A program made the position numbers and the translations under genes. A model generated the notes under the pieces. It made no database searches. It had not been told where the DNA came from and saw nothing but the letters and a program-made list of their open reading frames with translations. A DNA stretch of 64,000 nucleotides. Source: CAXXXW01 sp963665555. Its GTDB lineage: Bacteria > Pseudomonadota > Alphaproteobacteria > Thalassobaculales > Thalassobaculaceae. Where the stretch lies: the NCBI GenBank assembly GCA_963665555.2, contig OY762308.1, forward strand, positions 2,232,001 to 2,296,000, read 5' to 3'. Positions 29,339 through 37,798 of this stretch are shown here, piece after piece (within the stretch, counting starts at the first letter, position 1; each line of letters begins with the position of its first letter).

Positions 29339-30141
29339 CCGGGGAAGAGGACGCGGCGCAGGAACGCGCCCGCCCTCTCAAGGACACGGTCCGCCGCCTC
29401 GCGGTGCGGGCCGTGTCCGATCCCCGGCAGGAGCAGGCGCTCGCACGGGCCGGGGAGTCCGGCGGCGATGGCGTCGATCTGGCGCGGCGTGCCGTAGGCG
29501 TCCGCCTCGCCCTGGATCGCCAGCGCCGGCGCGCGGACCGCCGGCAGCAGCGCCTCGATGTTCCAGTCCGCGAAGGCGGGGTCGAGCCAGGCGCCGCTCC
29601 ACGCCCGGAACGCGCCCCCGGCGTCGGCGTGGCGGCGCTCCAGCCGCCGGCGCAGGCCGCCCGCCTCCCACTCCGCGACCGCCGCCCGCACGCCCGCGAC
29701 CGATTCCGGCTCGACGAACACATGCGGCGCCTCCAGGACCAGCGCGCGCACCCGGCGGCCCGACGCGCCGGCGTGGATGAGCGCGATCGACGCGCCGTCG
29801 CTGTGGCCGTAGAGCGCCGGCGCCACGATCCCGAAACGGTCGAGCAGCGCGGGCAGGACCTCCAGCGCCTCGCGGTGCATGTAGTCGGGCGCGAACCCGC
29901 CCGCCAGCGGCGCGGAGCGGCCGTAGCCCCGGCGCGAATACGCCAGCGCGCCGCATCCGGCCGCGCGGGCCAGCCGCGCCGGGAAGTCGCGCCACAGCGA
30001 CAGGCAGCCCAGCCCCTCGTGCAGGAAGACGATCGTCGGCGCGCCCGCCGGCCCCGCGATCCGCGCCGCCTCCAGCCGGGCGCCCGCGACCTCGACCGTC
30101 TCGACGACGGCCGCCCCGGCCGCCGCCGCGCCCGCGCTCAC
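29260..30141 (-). CDS. Alpha/beta hydrolase
   Basis: A 293-residue serine hydrolase with HEGLGCLSLWRDFP as oxyanion region, nucleophile elbow GHSDGAS, Asp in IQGEADAYGTP, and C-terminal GIGHGPH with the catalytic His. It starts with GTG (30139-30141) overlapping the stop of the upstream CoA ligase (GTGA), so it is coupled to acyl-CoA synthesis. It may act as a thioesterase or ester hydrolase in the same path. The last ~30 residues (GQAAEPAADAGAAGAAAG...) are low-complexity and antisense to the small gene ending at 29338. Confidence 0.85.
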   Translation of the reverse strand: MSAGAAAAGAAVVETVEVAGARLEAARIAGPAGAPTIVFLHEGLGCLSLWRDFPARLARAAGCGALAYSRRGYGRSAPLAGGFAPDYMHREALEVLPALLDRFGIVAPALYGHSDGASIALIHAGASGRRVRALVLEAPHVFVEPESVAGVRAAVAEWEAGGLRRRLERRHADAGGAFRAWSGAWLDPAFADWNIEALLPAVRAPALAIQGEADAYGTPRQIDAIAAGLPGPCERLLLPGIGHGPHREAADRVLERAGAFLRRVLFPGQAAEPAADAGAAGAAAGRPIPASRR

Positions 30142-31670
30142 CCGCCGTCCCGGAGCTTGAACCGCTGGATCTTGCCGGTGGCGGTCTTCGGCAGTTCGTC
30201 CACGAACTCGATCCAGCGCGGGTATTTGTAGGCGGCGAGGTCGGCGCGCACGAAGGCCTTCAGCTCCCCGGCCAGTTCCGGCGTCGCTTCCACGCCCGCG
30301 CGGAGCGCCACGAAAGCCTTGGGCTTGACCAGCCCGTCGCCGTCCGCGGCGCCGACGACGGCGGCCTCCAGCACCGCTTCGTGGCGGACCAGCGCGCCCT
30401 CGACCTCGAAGGGCGAGACGTAGATGCCGCCGACCTTCAGCATGTCGTCGTTGCGCCCGCGATAGGTCAGCAGGCCGTCCGCGTCCATCTCGAAATTGTC
30501 GCCGGTGCGGGTCCACGGGCCGCGGAAGGTGTCCTTGGTTTGCGCGCGCCGGTTCCAGTACATCAGCGCCGAGGTGGGGCCGGAGACCTCCAGCACGCCC
30601 ATCTCGCCCGGCCCGCAAAGGCTCCCGTCGTCGCGGACCAGGCGGACGTCGTAGCCCGGCACGGCGCGGCCGGTGGCCCCCGGCGCGACCTCGCCGGCGC
30701 GGTTCGAGACGAAGATGTGCAGCATTTCCGTCGTGCCGATCCCGTCGAGGATGTCGGCGCCCGTGCGCGCGCGCCAGCGGCGCAGGATGTCGGCCGGCAG
30801 CGGCTCCCCCGCCGAGACGCAGAGCCTGAGCGCGTGCGCGCCGGCCTCCGGCGCCGCGCCGCCGGCCAGCAGCATGGCGTAGAGCGTCGGCACGCCGAAG
30901 AACAGCGTCGCCCGCTCGCGCTGGAGCGCGGCGCGCACCGCCTCCGGCTCCGGCGGGCCGGGCAGCAGCACCGCCGTCGCGCCGACCGCCATCGGGAAGG
31001 TCAGCGCGTTGCCGAGGCCGTAGGCGAAGAACAGCTTGGCGGCCGAGAACACGATGTCGTCCTCGCGCATCCCCAGCACCGGGACGGCGTAGAGGTCGGC
31101 CGTCGCCGCGAGGTGGCCGTGCAGGTGGACCACGCCCTTGGGCGCGCCGGTGGTCCCCGAGGTGTAGAGCCAGAAGCACATGTCGTCGGCAGAGGTGGGC
31201 GCGGCCTCGCGCGCCGCCGGCGCGTCGGCGAGCGCCGCGGCGAGCGTCGGCCGGCCGCCGCCGTCCGCGCCGTCCACCAGCACGATCCGGGGCGCCGGGC
31301 CTTCGGCGAGCACGGTCGCGGCCAGCGGCGCGGAGACGACAAGCGCGTCGGCCCGGCTGTCGGCCAGGATGAAGGCGTAGTCGCGCGCCGCCAGCCGCGT
31401 GTTGAGCGGGACCGGGACCGCGCCCGCCTTTATCGCGCCGAGGAAGCAGGCGACGAGGTCGGCCGAATCGAACATCGCCAGCGCCACCCGCGCCTCGCGC
31501 CGCACGCCGCGCCGTTCGAGCGCGCCGGCGAACCGCGCCGCCCGCGCCGCGACCTCGCCGTAAGTGTGGCGGCCGGCGGCGTCGACGAACGCGGTCTTGC
31601 CGGCGCGCCCGGCCGCGAGGTTGCGCCCAAGCAGGTCCTCCGCCGCGTTGTACCGCCCCGCCGCCGCCAT
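30138..31670 (-). CDS. Benzoate-CoA ligase family AMP-forming acyl-CoA synthetase
   Basis: A 510-residue ANL-superfamily ligase that activates a carboxylic acid to its CoA thioester via an adenylate. Motifs are YTSGTTGAPKG (P-loop, near 175), DGIGTTEMLHIF (A5), YRGRNDDMLKVGGIYVSP (hinge, A8) and the C-terminal PKTATGKIQRFKL with the adenylation Lys. The FFAYGLGNALTFP and GTTEMLHIFVSN blocks are typical of the benzoate-CoA ligase subfamily. It fits with BenE and the CoA-transferases here, but the aromatic substrate is unconfirmed. It forms an operon with the hydrolase. Confidence 0.9.
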   Translation of the reverse strand: MAAAGRYNAAEDLLGRNLAAGRAGKTAFVDAAGRHTYGEVAARAARFAGALERRGVRREARVALAMFDSADLVACFLGAIKAGAVPVPLNTRLAARDYAFILADSRADALVVSAPLAATVLAEGPAPRIVLVDGADGGGRPTLAAALADAPAAREAAPTSADDMCFWLYTSGTTGAPKGVVHLHGHLAATADLYAVPVLGMREDDIVFSAAKLFFAYGLGNALTFPMAVGATAVLLPGPPEPEAVRAALQRERATLFFGVPTLYAMLLAGGAAPEAGAHALRLCVSAGEPLPADILRRWRARTGADILDGIGTTEMLHIFVSNRAGEVAPGATGRAVPGYDVRLVRDDGSLCGPGEMGVLEVSGPTSALMYWNRRAQTKDTFRGPWTRTGDNFEMDADGLLTYRGRNDDMLKVGGIYVSPFEVEGALVRHEAVLEAAVVGAADGDGLVKPKAFVALRAGVEATPELAGELKAFVRADLAAYKYPRWIEFVDELPKTATGKIQRFKLRDGG

Positions 31671-31796
31671 GCCCGCCCTCCCGCGCCTCCGCCGAGCCGC
31701 CCCCGACCCGTCCCGCGAACATGTCCGAGCCGGCGGCGGCGTTCAAGCCCGCTTGGGAGCGGGGTCGAACATGTACCTCGACTCGCAACACACGAA

Positions 31797-31817
31797 GCGG
31801 CCGGCTTCGCCGGCCGC
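31797..31817 (-). terminator. Perfect 9-bp hairpin downstream of the SMP-30 gene
   Basis: GCGGCCGGC and GCCGGCCGC pair around a 3-base loop, 30 bp after the SMP-30 stop. The following minus-strand bases (TTCGTGTGTTG) are only moderately T-rich, so termination is plausible but not certain. Confidence 0.45.
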
Positions 31818-31846
31818 GCCGGCGCCCGAGCGGGCCGCCCCCCGCC

Positions 31847-32779
31847 TCACACGTTCAGGAAGTTGAGCGGCAGGCCGGGGCGGGGCCAGGGGGTTTCGGC
31901 GAGCAGGCCTTTCCACGACAGCGTGATGTAGGCCGTCCGCAACTCCGGCCCGCCGAAGCAGATGTTGGTCGTGTAGGGGTCGTCCGTCACGAAGAAGCCG
32001 ACCGTGCCGCCGCCCGGCGCCGCCACCGTCACGCCGCCGGTCATCAGCGTCGCGACGCAGACATTGCCGCCCGCCTCCACCGCCAGCGAGTCGAAGCGCC
32101 GGAACCCGCCGTCGCACGCCACCAGCCGCCCGCCGTTGATCGATTGCGGGAAGGGCAGCTTCGTCACCGCCCCCGGCCCGATAATGGGAAAGGCGTAGAG
32201 CCGCGCGCCCTCGGTCTCGGCGACGTAGAGCGTCGTCTCGTCCGGCGACAGGCCGATGCCGTTGGGCGTGACGACGGGCTGCACGACCTCGCGGATTTCG
32301 CTCCCGTCCGGGCGCGCCCAGTACACGGCGCCGCGGTCCATGTCGCGCGGCCGCGACTTGCCGAGGTCGGTGAACCACATGTTGCCGGCGCGGTCGAACA
32401 CGAGGTCGTTCGGGCCGTTCAGCCGGTGCGCGCCGCAACGGTCGTAGAGCCGCTCGACCTTGCCGGTGGCGAGGTCCACCCGCTCGATCCGGCCGGTCTC
32501 GTAGTCGTCGGCCTGGCGCAGCGGGCGGACCGCGCCGGTCGTCGGGTGGCGCTCCCACTCGAAGCCGCCGTTGTTGCAGACATAGCAGGCCCCGTCCGGC
32601 CCGATCGCCGCGCCGTTCGGCCCGCCGCCGAGATCGGCGACGACCTCGACCCGCCCGTCCGGCGCGACGCGCGAAAGCGTCCCCCGCGCGATCTCGACCA
32701 GCAGGACGGAGCCGTCGGGCATGGCGATCGGCCCTTCGGGAAAGCGCAACCCCTCGGCGACGGTTCGGTAGGACGGCAT
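31847..32779 (-). CDS. SMP-30/gluconolactonase-family protein
   Basis: A 310-residue six-bladed beta-propeller. It begins with RFPEGPIAMPDGSVLLVEI, which holds the metal-binding Glu, then NGPNDLVFDRAGNMWFTD and VTPNGIGLSPDETTLYVAET with the expected Asn and Asp ligands. Members are Ca/Zn-dependent lactonases acting on sugar lactones or phosphotriesters. The ligand set looks intact. It is separate from the ligase operon by 177 bp and a hairpin. The 265 bp from 32780 to 33044 lie between this gene and the divergent thiO; no riboswitch consensus was found there. Confidence 0.9.
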   Translation of the reverse strand: MPSYRTVAEGLRFPEGPIAMPDGSVLLVEIARGTLSRVAPDGRVEVVADLGGGPNGAAIGPDGACYVCNNGGFEWERHPTTGAVRPLRQADDYETGRIERVDLATGKVERLYDRCGAHRLNGPNDLVFDRAGNMWFTDLGKSRPRDMDRGAVYWARPDGSEIREVVQPVVTPNGIGLSPDETTLYVAETEGARLYAFPIIGPGAVTKLPFPQSINGGRLVACDGGFRRFDSLAVEAGGNVCVATLMTGGVTVAAPGGGTVGFFVTDDPYTTNICFGGPELRTAYITLSWKGLLAETPWPRPGLPLNFLNV

Positions 32780-33044
32780 GGACGGGCTCCCCGGCCGGTG
32801 GACAGGACGAACGCGCGGTTCGCCGCGAGCTTGCCCGCCCCGCCCCGCCGCCGCCAGCCCTTTCGCCGCCCGCGCCCCGCCGCGTCCCGCGCCCTCGGGC
32901 GTTTATCCTTGCAAATCGGGAATCGCGCTCCGCGATTGCATGGTTGGGCCGAAAGGTTCTAGTATCCGGCGGCGAGGCTCGCGCGGCCCGGAGCGCGGGC
33001 GCGGAACCCGGTCCGGGCCGGTCCAGCGCGGGAAGGCCGCCGGA

Positions 33045-34292
33045 ATGACGATCCGCTCCACCGACACGCCGCTCCGTTCCGCCGACACGCCGCTCCGCCC
33101 CGCCGGGGCGCCGCTCCGCGACGCGCCCCGCGTCGCCATCGTCGGGGCCGGCGTGTCCGGCCTCGGCATAGGCTGGCGGCTGGCGCGCGCGGGTTGCCGG
33201 GTCGAGGTCCTCGACAAGGGCCGGGCCGGGCGCGGCGCCAGCTGGGCGGCGGCCGGGATGCTGGCCGCCGGGGTCGAGGCGGAGCCGGGCGAGGAGGCGC
33301 TGTACCGCCTCAACCTCGAGGCGCGCCGCCTGTGGCCGTCCTTCCGCGACGAACTCCAGGCCGCCTCCGGCGCCGATATCGGCTATCGCGGCGAGGGAAC
33401 CATCGTCGCCGCGCCGACGCGCGACGACCTCGAACGGCTGCGCCATGTCGCCGAATTCCAGGCCGGGATCGGCGTCGAACTGGAATGGCTCACGGCGGCG
33501 GAGGCGCGGCGGCGCGAACCGTACTTTCGCGCCGGCATGGCGGGGGCGGTGTTCTCGCGCCACGACCACCAGGTGGACAACCGGGCGCTGGCCGGGGCGC
33601 TGCGGACCGCCTTCCTCGCCGCCGGCGGGCGCCTGTTCGAGGATACGCCGGTGGACGGGCTGGACATCGCGGCCGGGCGCGCGGCGGGCGTCGTCGTCCG
33701 CGGCGCGCGGCGGCCGGCGGACATCGTGGTCAACGCCGCCGGGGCCTGGGCCAACCGCCTCGCCGGCGCGCCGGAGCGCGCGGTCCCGCCGGTCCGCCCG
33801 GTGAAGGGGCAGATGGCGGCGCTGCGCATGGACCCGGCCCGGCCGGTCGCGACGCATGTCGTCTGGGGGCCGAACACCTATATCGTGCCGAGGGCGAACG
33901 GCCGGCTGCTGATCGGCGCGACGGTGGAGGAGCGCGGCTTCGACGCGGAGCTGACCGCCGGCGGCGTCATGGCGGTGATCGAGGCGGCGTGGCGCGTGCT
34001 CCCGGCGATCGAGGAGTTGCCGATCGACGAGTTGTGGACCGGCTTCCGCCCGACCAGCCGCGACGACGCGCCGATCCTCGGCGAAAGCGGCGTGGACGGG
34101 CTGCTGCTGGCGACCGGGCACCACCGCAACGGCATCCTGCTGGCGCCGGTGACGGCGGACGCGATCGCCCGGCTGGCGCTGACCGGGCGGACCGACCCGG
34201 TCGTCGCGGGCTTCGGGATCGGCCGTTTCCGCCGGCCCGAGGGCGTTCCGGCGGCGGAAGCGGGCGAGCGCCTCGCGGGAGCGGCGGAATGA
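33045..34292 (+). CDS. thiO: Glycine oxidase ThiO
   Basis: A 415-residue FAD-dependent DAO-family enzyme that oxidises glycine to the imine used for the thiazole ring of thiamine. The dinucleotide-binding motif VAIVGAGVSGLGIGWRLA starts near residue 27, followed by GRGASWAAAGMLAAG and a C-terminal GHHRNGILLAPVTAD. The first 25 residues are a tandem repeat of TPLR units (TDTPLR, ADTPLR, AGAPLR) not seen in typical ThiO. GGGAAGG precedes the ATG. Its stop overlaps thiS (ATGA), opening a thiO-thiS-thiG-thiE operon. Confidence 0.93.
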   Translation: MTIRSTDTPLRSADTPLRPAGAPLRDAPRVAIVGAGVSGLGIGWRLARAGCRVEVLDKGRAGRGASWAAAGMLAAGVEAEPGEEALYRLNLEARRLWPSFRDELQAASGADIGYRGEGTIVAAPTRDDLERLRHVAEFQAGIGVELEWLTAAEARRREPYFRAGMAGAVFSRHDHQVDNRALAGALRTAFLAAGGRLFEDTPVDGLDIAAGRAAGVVVRGARRPADIVVNAAGAWANRLAGAPERAVPPVRPVKGQMAALRMDPARPVATHVVWGPNTYIVPRANGRLLIGATVEERGFDAELTAGGVMAVIEAAWRVLPAIEELPIDELWTGFRPTSRDDAPILGESGVDGLLLATGHHRNGILLAPVTADAIARLALTGRTDPVVAGFGIGRFRRPEGVPAAEAGERLAGAAE

Positions 34293-34498
34293 CGGCGCGC
34301 GCGCGCATCAACGGCGAGGACGCCGCCGTGGAGGCCGCGACCGTCGCCGAACTGCTGGCGGAGCGGGGCGTGGACGCGGCCGCGCGCGGCGTCGCGGTGG
34401 CGGTGAACGGCGCGGTCGTCCGCCGGCCGGACTGGGCCGGGACGCCGGTGCGCGAGGGCGACGAGATCGAGATCGTCAAGCCGTTCCGGGGCGGCTGA
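34289..34498 (+). CDS. thiS: Sulfur carrier protein ThiS
   Basis: A 69-residue beta-grasp protein ending in the required Gly-Gly (VKPFRGG), the site of adenylation and thiocarboxylation. The body holds INGEDAAVEAATVAELLAERG and VAVAVNGAVVRRPDWAGT, standard for ThiS. It donates sulfur to ThiG. It overlaps thiO by 4 bp and precedes thiG by 36 bp. Confidence 0.95.
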   Translation: MTARARINGEDAAVEAATVAELLAERGVDAAARGVAVAVNGAVVRRPDWAGTPVREGDEIEIVKPFRGG

Positions 34499-34534
34499 GG
34501 GCGGTTCCGGGCGGCGGAGGGGGAGCGGCTTGCC

Positions 34535-35317
34535 ATGCCGGACGAGGGGAACGACATTTTCGCCGTCGCCGGGCGGCGCTTCGGCTCGCGCCTCATCATG
34601 GGCAGCGGCGGCTACCCGAACCGGCAGGTCATGCTGGACTCGCTGGCGGCCAGCGGGGCCGAGGTCGTCACCGTCTCGATCCGGCGGATCAGCCTGGAGG
34701 GCTACGCCGAGAGCATGGTGGACCTGCTCGGCGGGCGCTACGAACTGCTGCCCAACACGGCGGGCTGCGAAAGCGTGCGCGACGCCGTGCTGACGGCCGA
34801 ACTGGCGCGCGAGGCGCTCGGGACCGACTGGGTGAAGCTGGAGTTGATCGGCGACCGCGAAACGCTGATGCCGGACGGCGTGCAGCTGGTCGAGGCGGCG
34901 GAGCAGCTGGTCCGGTCCGGCTTCCGGGTGCTGCCGTATTGCGCCGACGACCCGATCCTGTGCCAGCGCCTGGTCGATGTCGGCGCCGCCGCCGTGATGC
35001 CGCTGGGCAGCCCGATCGGCTCCGGCATGGGCATCTGCAACCCCTTCAACCTCGAAATGATCGTCCGGCGCAGTTCCGTGCCGGTGGTGTGCGACGCCGG
35101 GATCGGCGTTCCCTCCGACGCCGCGCTGGCGATGGAGCTGGGCTGCGACGCGGTGATGCTGAACACCGCCGTCTCCGGGTCGAGCGACCCGCCGAGGATG
35201 GCGGGCGCGATGCGCCGCGCGGTGGAGGCCGGGCGGATGGGGCGGCTGGCCGGCCGCATTCCGAGGCGGCGCTACGCCGAGGCGTCCAGCCCGCAGCTCG
35301 GCCTGATCGGCACGTGA
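34535..35317 (+). CDS. thiG: Thiazole synthase ThiG
   Basis: A 260-residue TIM-barrel enzyme that condenses deoxyxylulose 5-phosphate, dehydroglycine and ThiS thiocarboxylate into the thiazole phosphate. Motifs are SRLIMGSGGYPN, VTVSIRR, LLPNTAGC, WVKLELIGD with the Schiff-base Lys, MPLGSPIGSGMGI and CDAGIGVPSDAALAMELG. The end of thiG overlaps the GTG start of thiE. Its DXP substrate comes from dxs, also in this window at 55 kb. Confidence 0.96.
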   Translation: MPDEGNDIFAVAGRRFGSRLIMGSGGYPNRQVMLDSLAASGAEVVTVSIRRISLEGYAESMVDLLGGRYELLPNTAGCESVRDAVLTAELAREALGTDWVKLELIGDRETLMPDGVQLVEAAEQLVRSGFRVLPYCADDPILCQRLVDVGAAAVMPLGSPIGSGMGICNPFNLEMIVRRSSVPVVCDAGIGVPSDAALAMELGCDAVMLNTAVSGSSDPPRMAGAMRRAVEAGRMGRLAGRIPRRRYAEASSPQLGLIGT

Positions 35318-36075
35318 GCGCGGGCGCGGCGCGGCTCCCGGTCCCGCCGCTCCTGGTCGTGACGGACCGGCGGCGCGCGGCCCGTCCGCTCGCCGAGGTC
35401 GCCGAGGCCGCCTTCGCCGCCGGCTGCCGCTGGCTCTCGATCCGCGAGAAGGACATGGACCCGGCGGACCGGCTGGCGCTGGCGCGCGCGCTCGGCCGGG
35501 CCGGCGCGCGGTGGGGCGCGGTCGTGGGCGTCCACGGCGACCCGGCGGCCGCGCGGGCGGCGGGGGCCGGGGCGGGCGCGGGCGCGCTCCACCTCCCCCG
35601 CGACGGCGACATCGCCGCCGCCCGGCGGGCGCTTCCGCCGGGCCGGTTCGTCGGGATTTCGGCGCATAACGAGGGCGAACTCGCGCGCGCGGCGGCGGGC
35701 GGGGCGGACTACGCGACGCTGAGCCCGGTTTTCGCCAGCCCCGGCAAGCCGGGCTACGCGCCGCTCGGCCTCGCGCGGTTCGCGGCGCTGGCGCGGGAAA
35801 GCCCGGTCCCGGTCCTCGCGCTCGGCGGCGTTACGGCGGCGAACGCGGCGCGCTGCGTCGCGGCCGGCGCGGCGGGCGTGGCCGTCATGGGCGCGGTAAT
35901 GTCGGCGCGGGACCCCGGCGCCGCGGTCGCGGCGCTGCTGGCGGCGCTGGCGGCGGCGCCGGGGGGTCAGACGCCGGCGCCGGAGATCGCGGCGGCGGCG
36001 GCGAAGGCGTCCGCCCGGCCGCCCCCGGCCGCGCCCCCGCCGGCCGGCGCGCCGTCGAACAGGAAGCCCTCGTAG
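35314..36075 (+). CDS. thiE: Thiamine-phosphate synthase ThiE with a C-terminal extension
   Basis: A 253-residue TMP synthase starting with GTG at 35314 (GTGA overlap with thiG). It has LLVVTDRRR, CRWLSIREKDM, LHLPRDGD, FVGISAHNEGELARAA, YATLSPVFASPGKPGYAPLG and VLALGGVTAANAARCVAAGAAGVAVMGAVM. The normal domain ends near residue 217. About 36 Pro/Ala-rich residues follow because no earlier stop occurs. That tail is antisense to the last 109 bases of the convergent monooxygenase gene and is probably not functional. Confidence 0.9.
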   Translation: MSAGAARLPVPPLLVVTDRRRAARPLAEVAEAAFAAGCRWLSIREKDMDPADRLALARALGRAGARWGAVVGVHGDPAAARAAGAGAGAGALHLPRDGDIAAARRALPPGRFVGISAHNEGELARAAAGGADYATLSPVFASPGKPGYAPLGLARFAALARESPVPVLALGGVTAANAARCVAAGAAGVAVMGAVMSARDPGAAVAALLAALAAAPGGQTPAPEIAAAAAKASARPPPAAPPPAGAPSNRKPS

Positions 36076-37700
36076 CCCTTCGCCGCCACGTCCTCGCAGA
36101 TCGCGCGGTAGCGTGTCATGCCGCCGGCGTAGGGCATGAAGACCCTCGGCTTGCCGGGAATGTTCGCGCCGAGATACCAGGAGTGCGGCACCGTCGGCAG
36201 CAGCGTGGCGTTCGCCGCCTCGTTCACATGGGCGACCCATTCCTCCGCCGCGCCGGCATGGGTCTCGACCGTCTCGATCCCCTCGCGGCGCATATGGGCG
36301 ATGCAGCCGGTGATCCATTCGACATGCTGCTCGATCGCCACCGGCATGTTGCACAGCACCGACGGGCTGCCCGGCCCGGTGACGGTGAACAGGTTGGGGA
36401 AGCCGGGGACCTGCAGGCCGAGCCAGGTCTTCGGCCCCTCGCGCCACGCCTCGCGGATCGGCAGGCCGCCCCGGCCCCGCGCGTCGATGCCGAGCAGCGG
36501 GCCGGTCATCGCGTCGAAGCCGGTGGCGAAGACGATGACGTCGAGGCCGTGGGCGGCGCCGCTTTCGAGAACCAGACCGTCCGGCGCGATCCGCGCGATC
36601 GGGTCCGCGCGCACATCCACCAGCGAGACGTTGTCGCGGTTGAAGGTCTCGAAATAGCCGGTGTCGATGGGCGGGCGCTTGCCGGCGTAGGGATGGTCGA
36701 TGTCCGAGAGCAGGGCCGCCGTCTCCGGGTCCTTCACGATCTCGCGGATCTTGGCCTTGATGAAGTCGGCGGCGGTGTCGTTGGCGGCCTTGTCGAACAC
36801 CAGGTCGAGGAAGCTGGCGCGGAACTGCAGGCCGCCCTTCTCCCACGCCTTCTCGTAGATGTCGCGGCGCTCTTCCTCCGGCGTGTCGAACACGCGGCGT
36901 TCGGAGATGCGGAAGGGGTGGCCGTTCGGCGTCGTCCGGACGAGCGCCTTGATGTCGTCCGAGTTCTCCCGGACATAGCGCTTGAATTCGGCCGAGAGCG
37001 GCCCGTTGCGGGCCGGGACGCTGTAGTTCGCGGTGCGCTGGAAGACCGTCAGATGCCCGGCCGTCCGCGCGATCACGGGCGCGGCCTGGATGCCGGTCGA
37101 GCCGGTGCCGATCTGGCCCACCCGCTTGCCGCGGAAATCGACGCCCTCGTGGGGCCAGCGCCCGGTGTGGCAGCGCTCGCCCCGGAAGCTCTCGAGGCCG
37201 GGGAAGTCGGGCGTGTTGGCCGAGGAGAGGCAGCCGATGGCGGCGACCACGAACCGCGCCCGGTAGCGCGCGCCGGCGTCCGTCTCCACCGTCCAGCGGT
37301 TCGCCGCCTCGTCGAAGCGCGCGGCCGTCACGCGCTGGCCGAAGCGGATGTCGCGCTTCAGGTCGAACCTGTCGGCGACGAAGTTCAGGTAGCGCACGAT
37401 TTCCGGCTGTTCGGGGTAGCGCTCTGTCCACTCCCACTCGCGCAGCAGTTCCTTCGAGAAGTAGTAGGAGTAGGAGTGGCTTTCGGAATCGCAGCGCGCG
37501 CCGGGGTAGCGGTTCCAGTACCAGGTGCCGCCGACGCCCTCGCCCGCCTCCACCGCGAGCGTCTCCAGGCCGAGCCGGTCGCGCAGGCAGAGCAGCTGGT
37601 AGAGGCCGGCGAACCCGGCGCCGATCACCAGCGCGTCGAGTTCGACGATGTTCCCGCCGCCGGCGTCGCCGGACGGGCGGGCAGTCGCGCCTTCGGGCAT
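35967..37700 (-). CDS. Baeyer-Villiger-type flavin monooxygenase
   Basis: A 577-residue class B flavoprotein monooxygenase. The FAD motif GAGFAG is at 27-32 and the NADPH motif GTGSTG at 198-203. Between them lies the diagnostic fingerprint FRGERCHTGRWP (172-183), a perfect FxGxxxHxxxWP. Such enzymes insert oxygen beside ketones to give esters or lactones; the cyclohexanone-monooxygenase group fits best by the N-terminal GVGGTWYWNRYPGARCD block. The C-terminal tail GGGAAGGGRADAFAAAAAIS is low-complexity and overlaps thiE on the other strand. Confidence 0.92.
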   Translation of the reverse strand: MPEGATARPSGDAGGGNIVELDALVIGAGFAGLYQLLCLRDRLGLETLAVEAGEGVGGTWYWNRYPGARCDSESHSYSYYFSKELLREWEWTERYPEQPEIVRYLNFVADRFDLKRDIRFGQRVTAARFDEAANRWTVETDAGARYRARFVVAAIGCLSSANTPDFPGLESFRGERCHTGRWPHEGVDFRGKRVGQIGTGSTGIQAAPVIARTAGHLTVFQRTANYSVPARNGPLSAEFKRYVRENSDDIKALVRTTPNGHPFRISERRVFDTPEEERRDIYEKAWEKGGLQFRASFLDLVFDKAANDTAADFIKAKIREIVKDPETAALLSDIDHPYAGKRPPIDTGYFETFNRDNVSLVDVRADPIARIAPDGLVLESGAAHGLDVIVFATGFDAMTGPLLGIDARGRGGLPIREAWREGPKTWLGLQVPGFPNLFTVTGPGSPSVLCNMPVAIEQHVEWITGCIAHMRREGIETVETHAGAAEEWVAHVNEAANATLLPTVPHSWYLGANIPGKPRVFMPYAGGMTRYRAICEDVAAKGYEGFLFDGAPAGGGAAGGGRADAFAAAAAISGAGV

Positions 37701-37798
37701 GGCTTTGTCGCCCTCCTCGGTTCGGCGGGCCGGGCGCCCGCATCCGCGCGCGCGTTTGTGCCATAGCCGGGCCGGCGCCGGCAAACCCGGCGGCGCGG

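Noticed and set aside
32780..33044. Possible TPP riboswitch ahead of the thi operon
   Set aside because: The conserved CUGAGA and GAACCUGAUC-type elements are absent; the interval shows only GC-rich sequence.
33045..33125. CRISPR-like short repeats
   Set aside because: The units are adjacent, in frame and without spacers; they encode a peptide repeat. No CRISPR array or cas gene is visible in the window.
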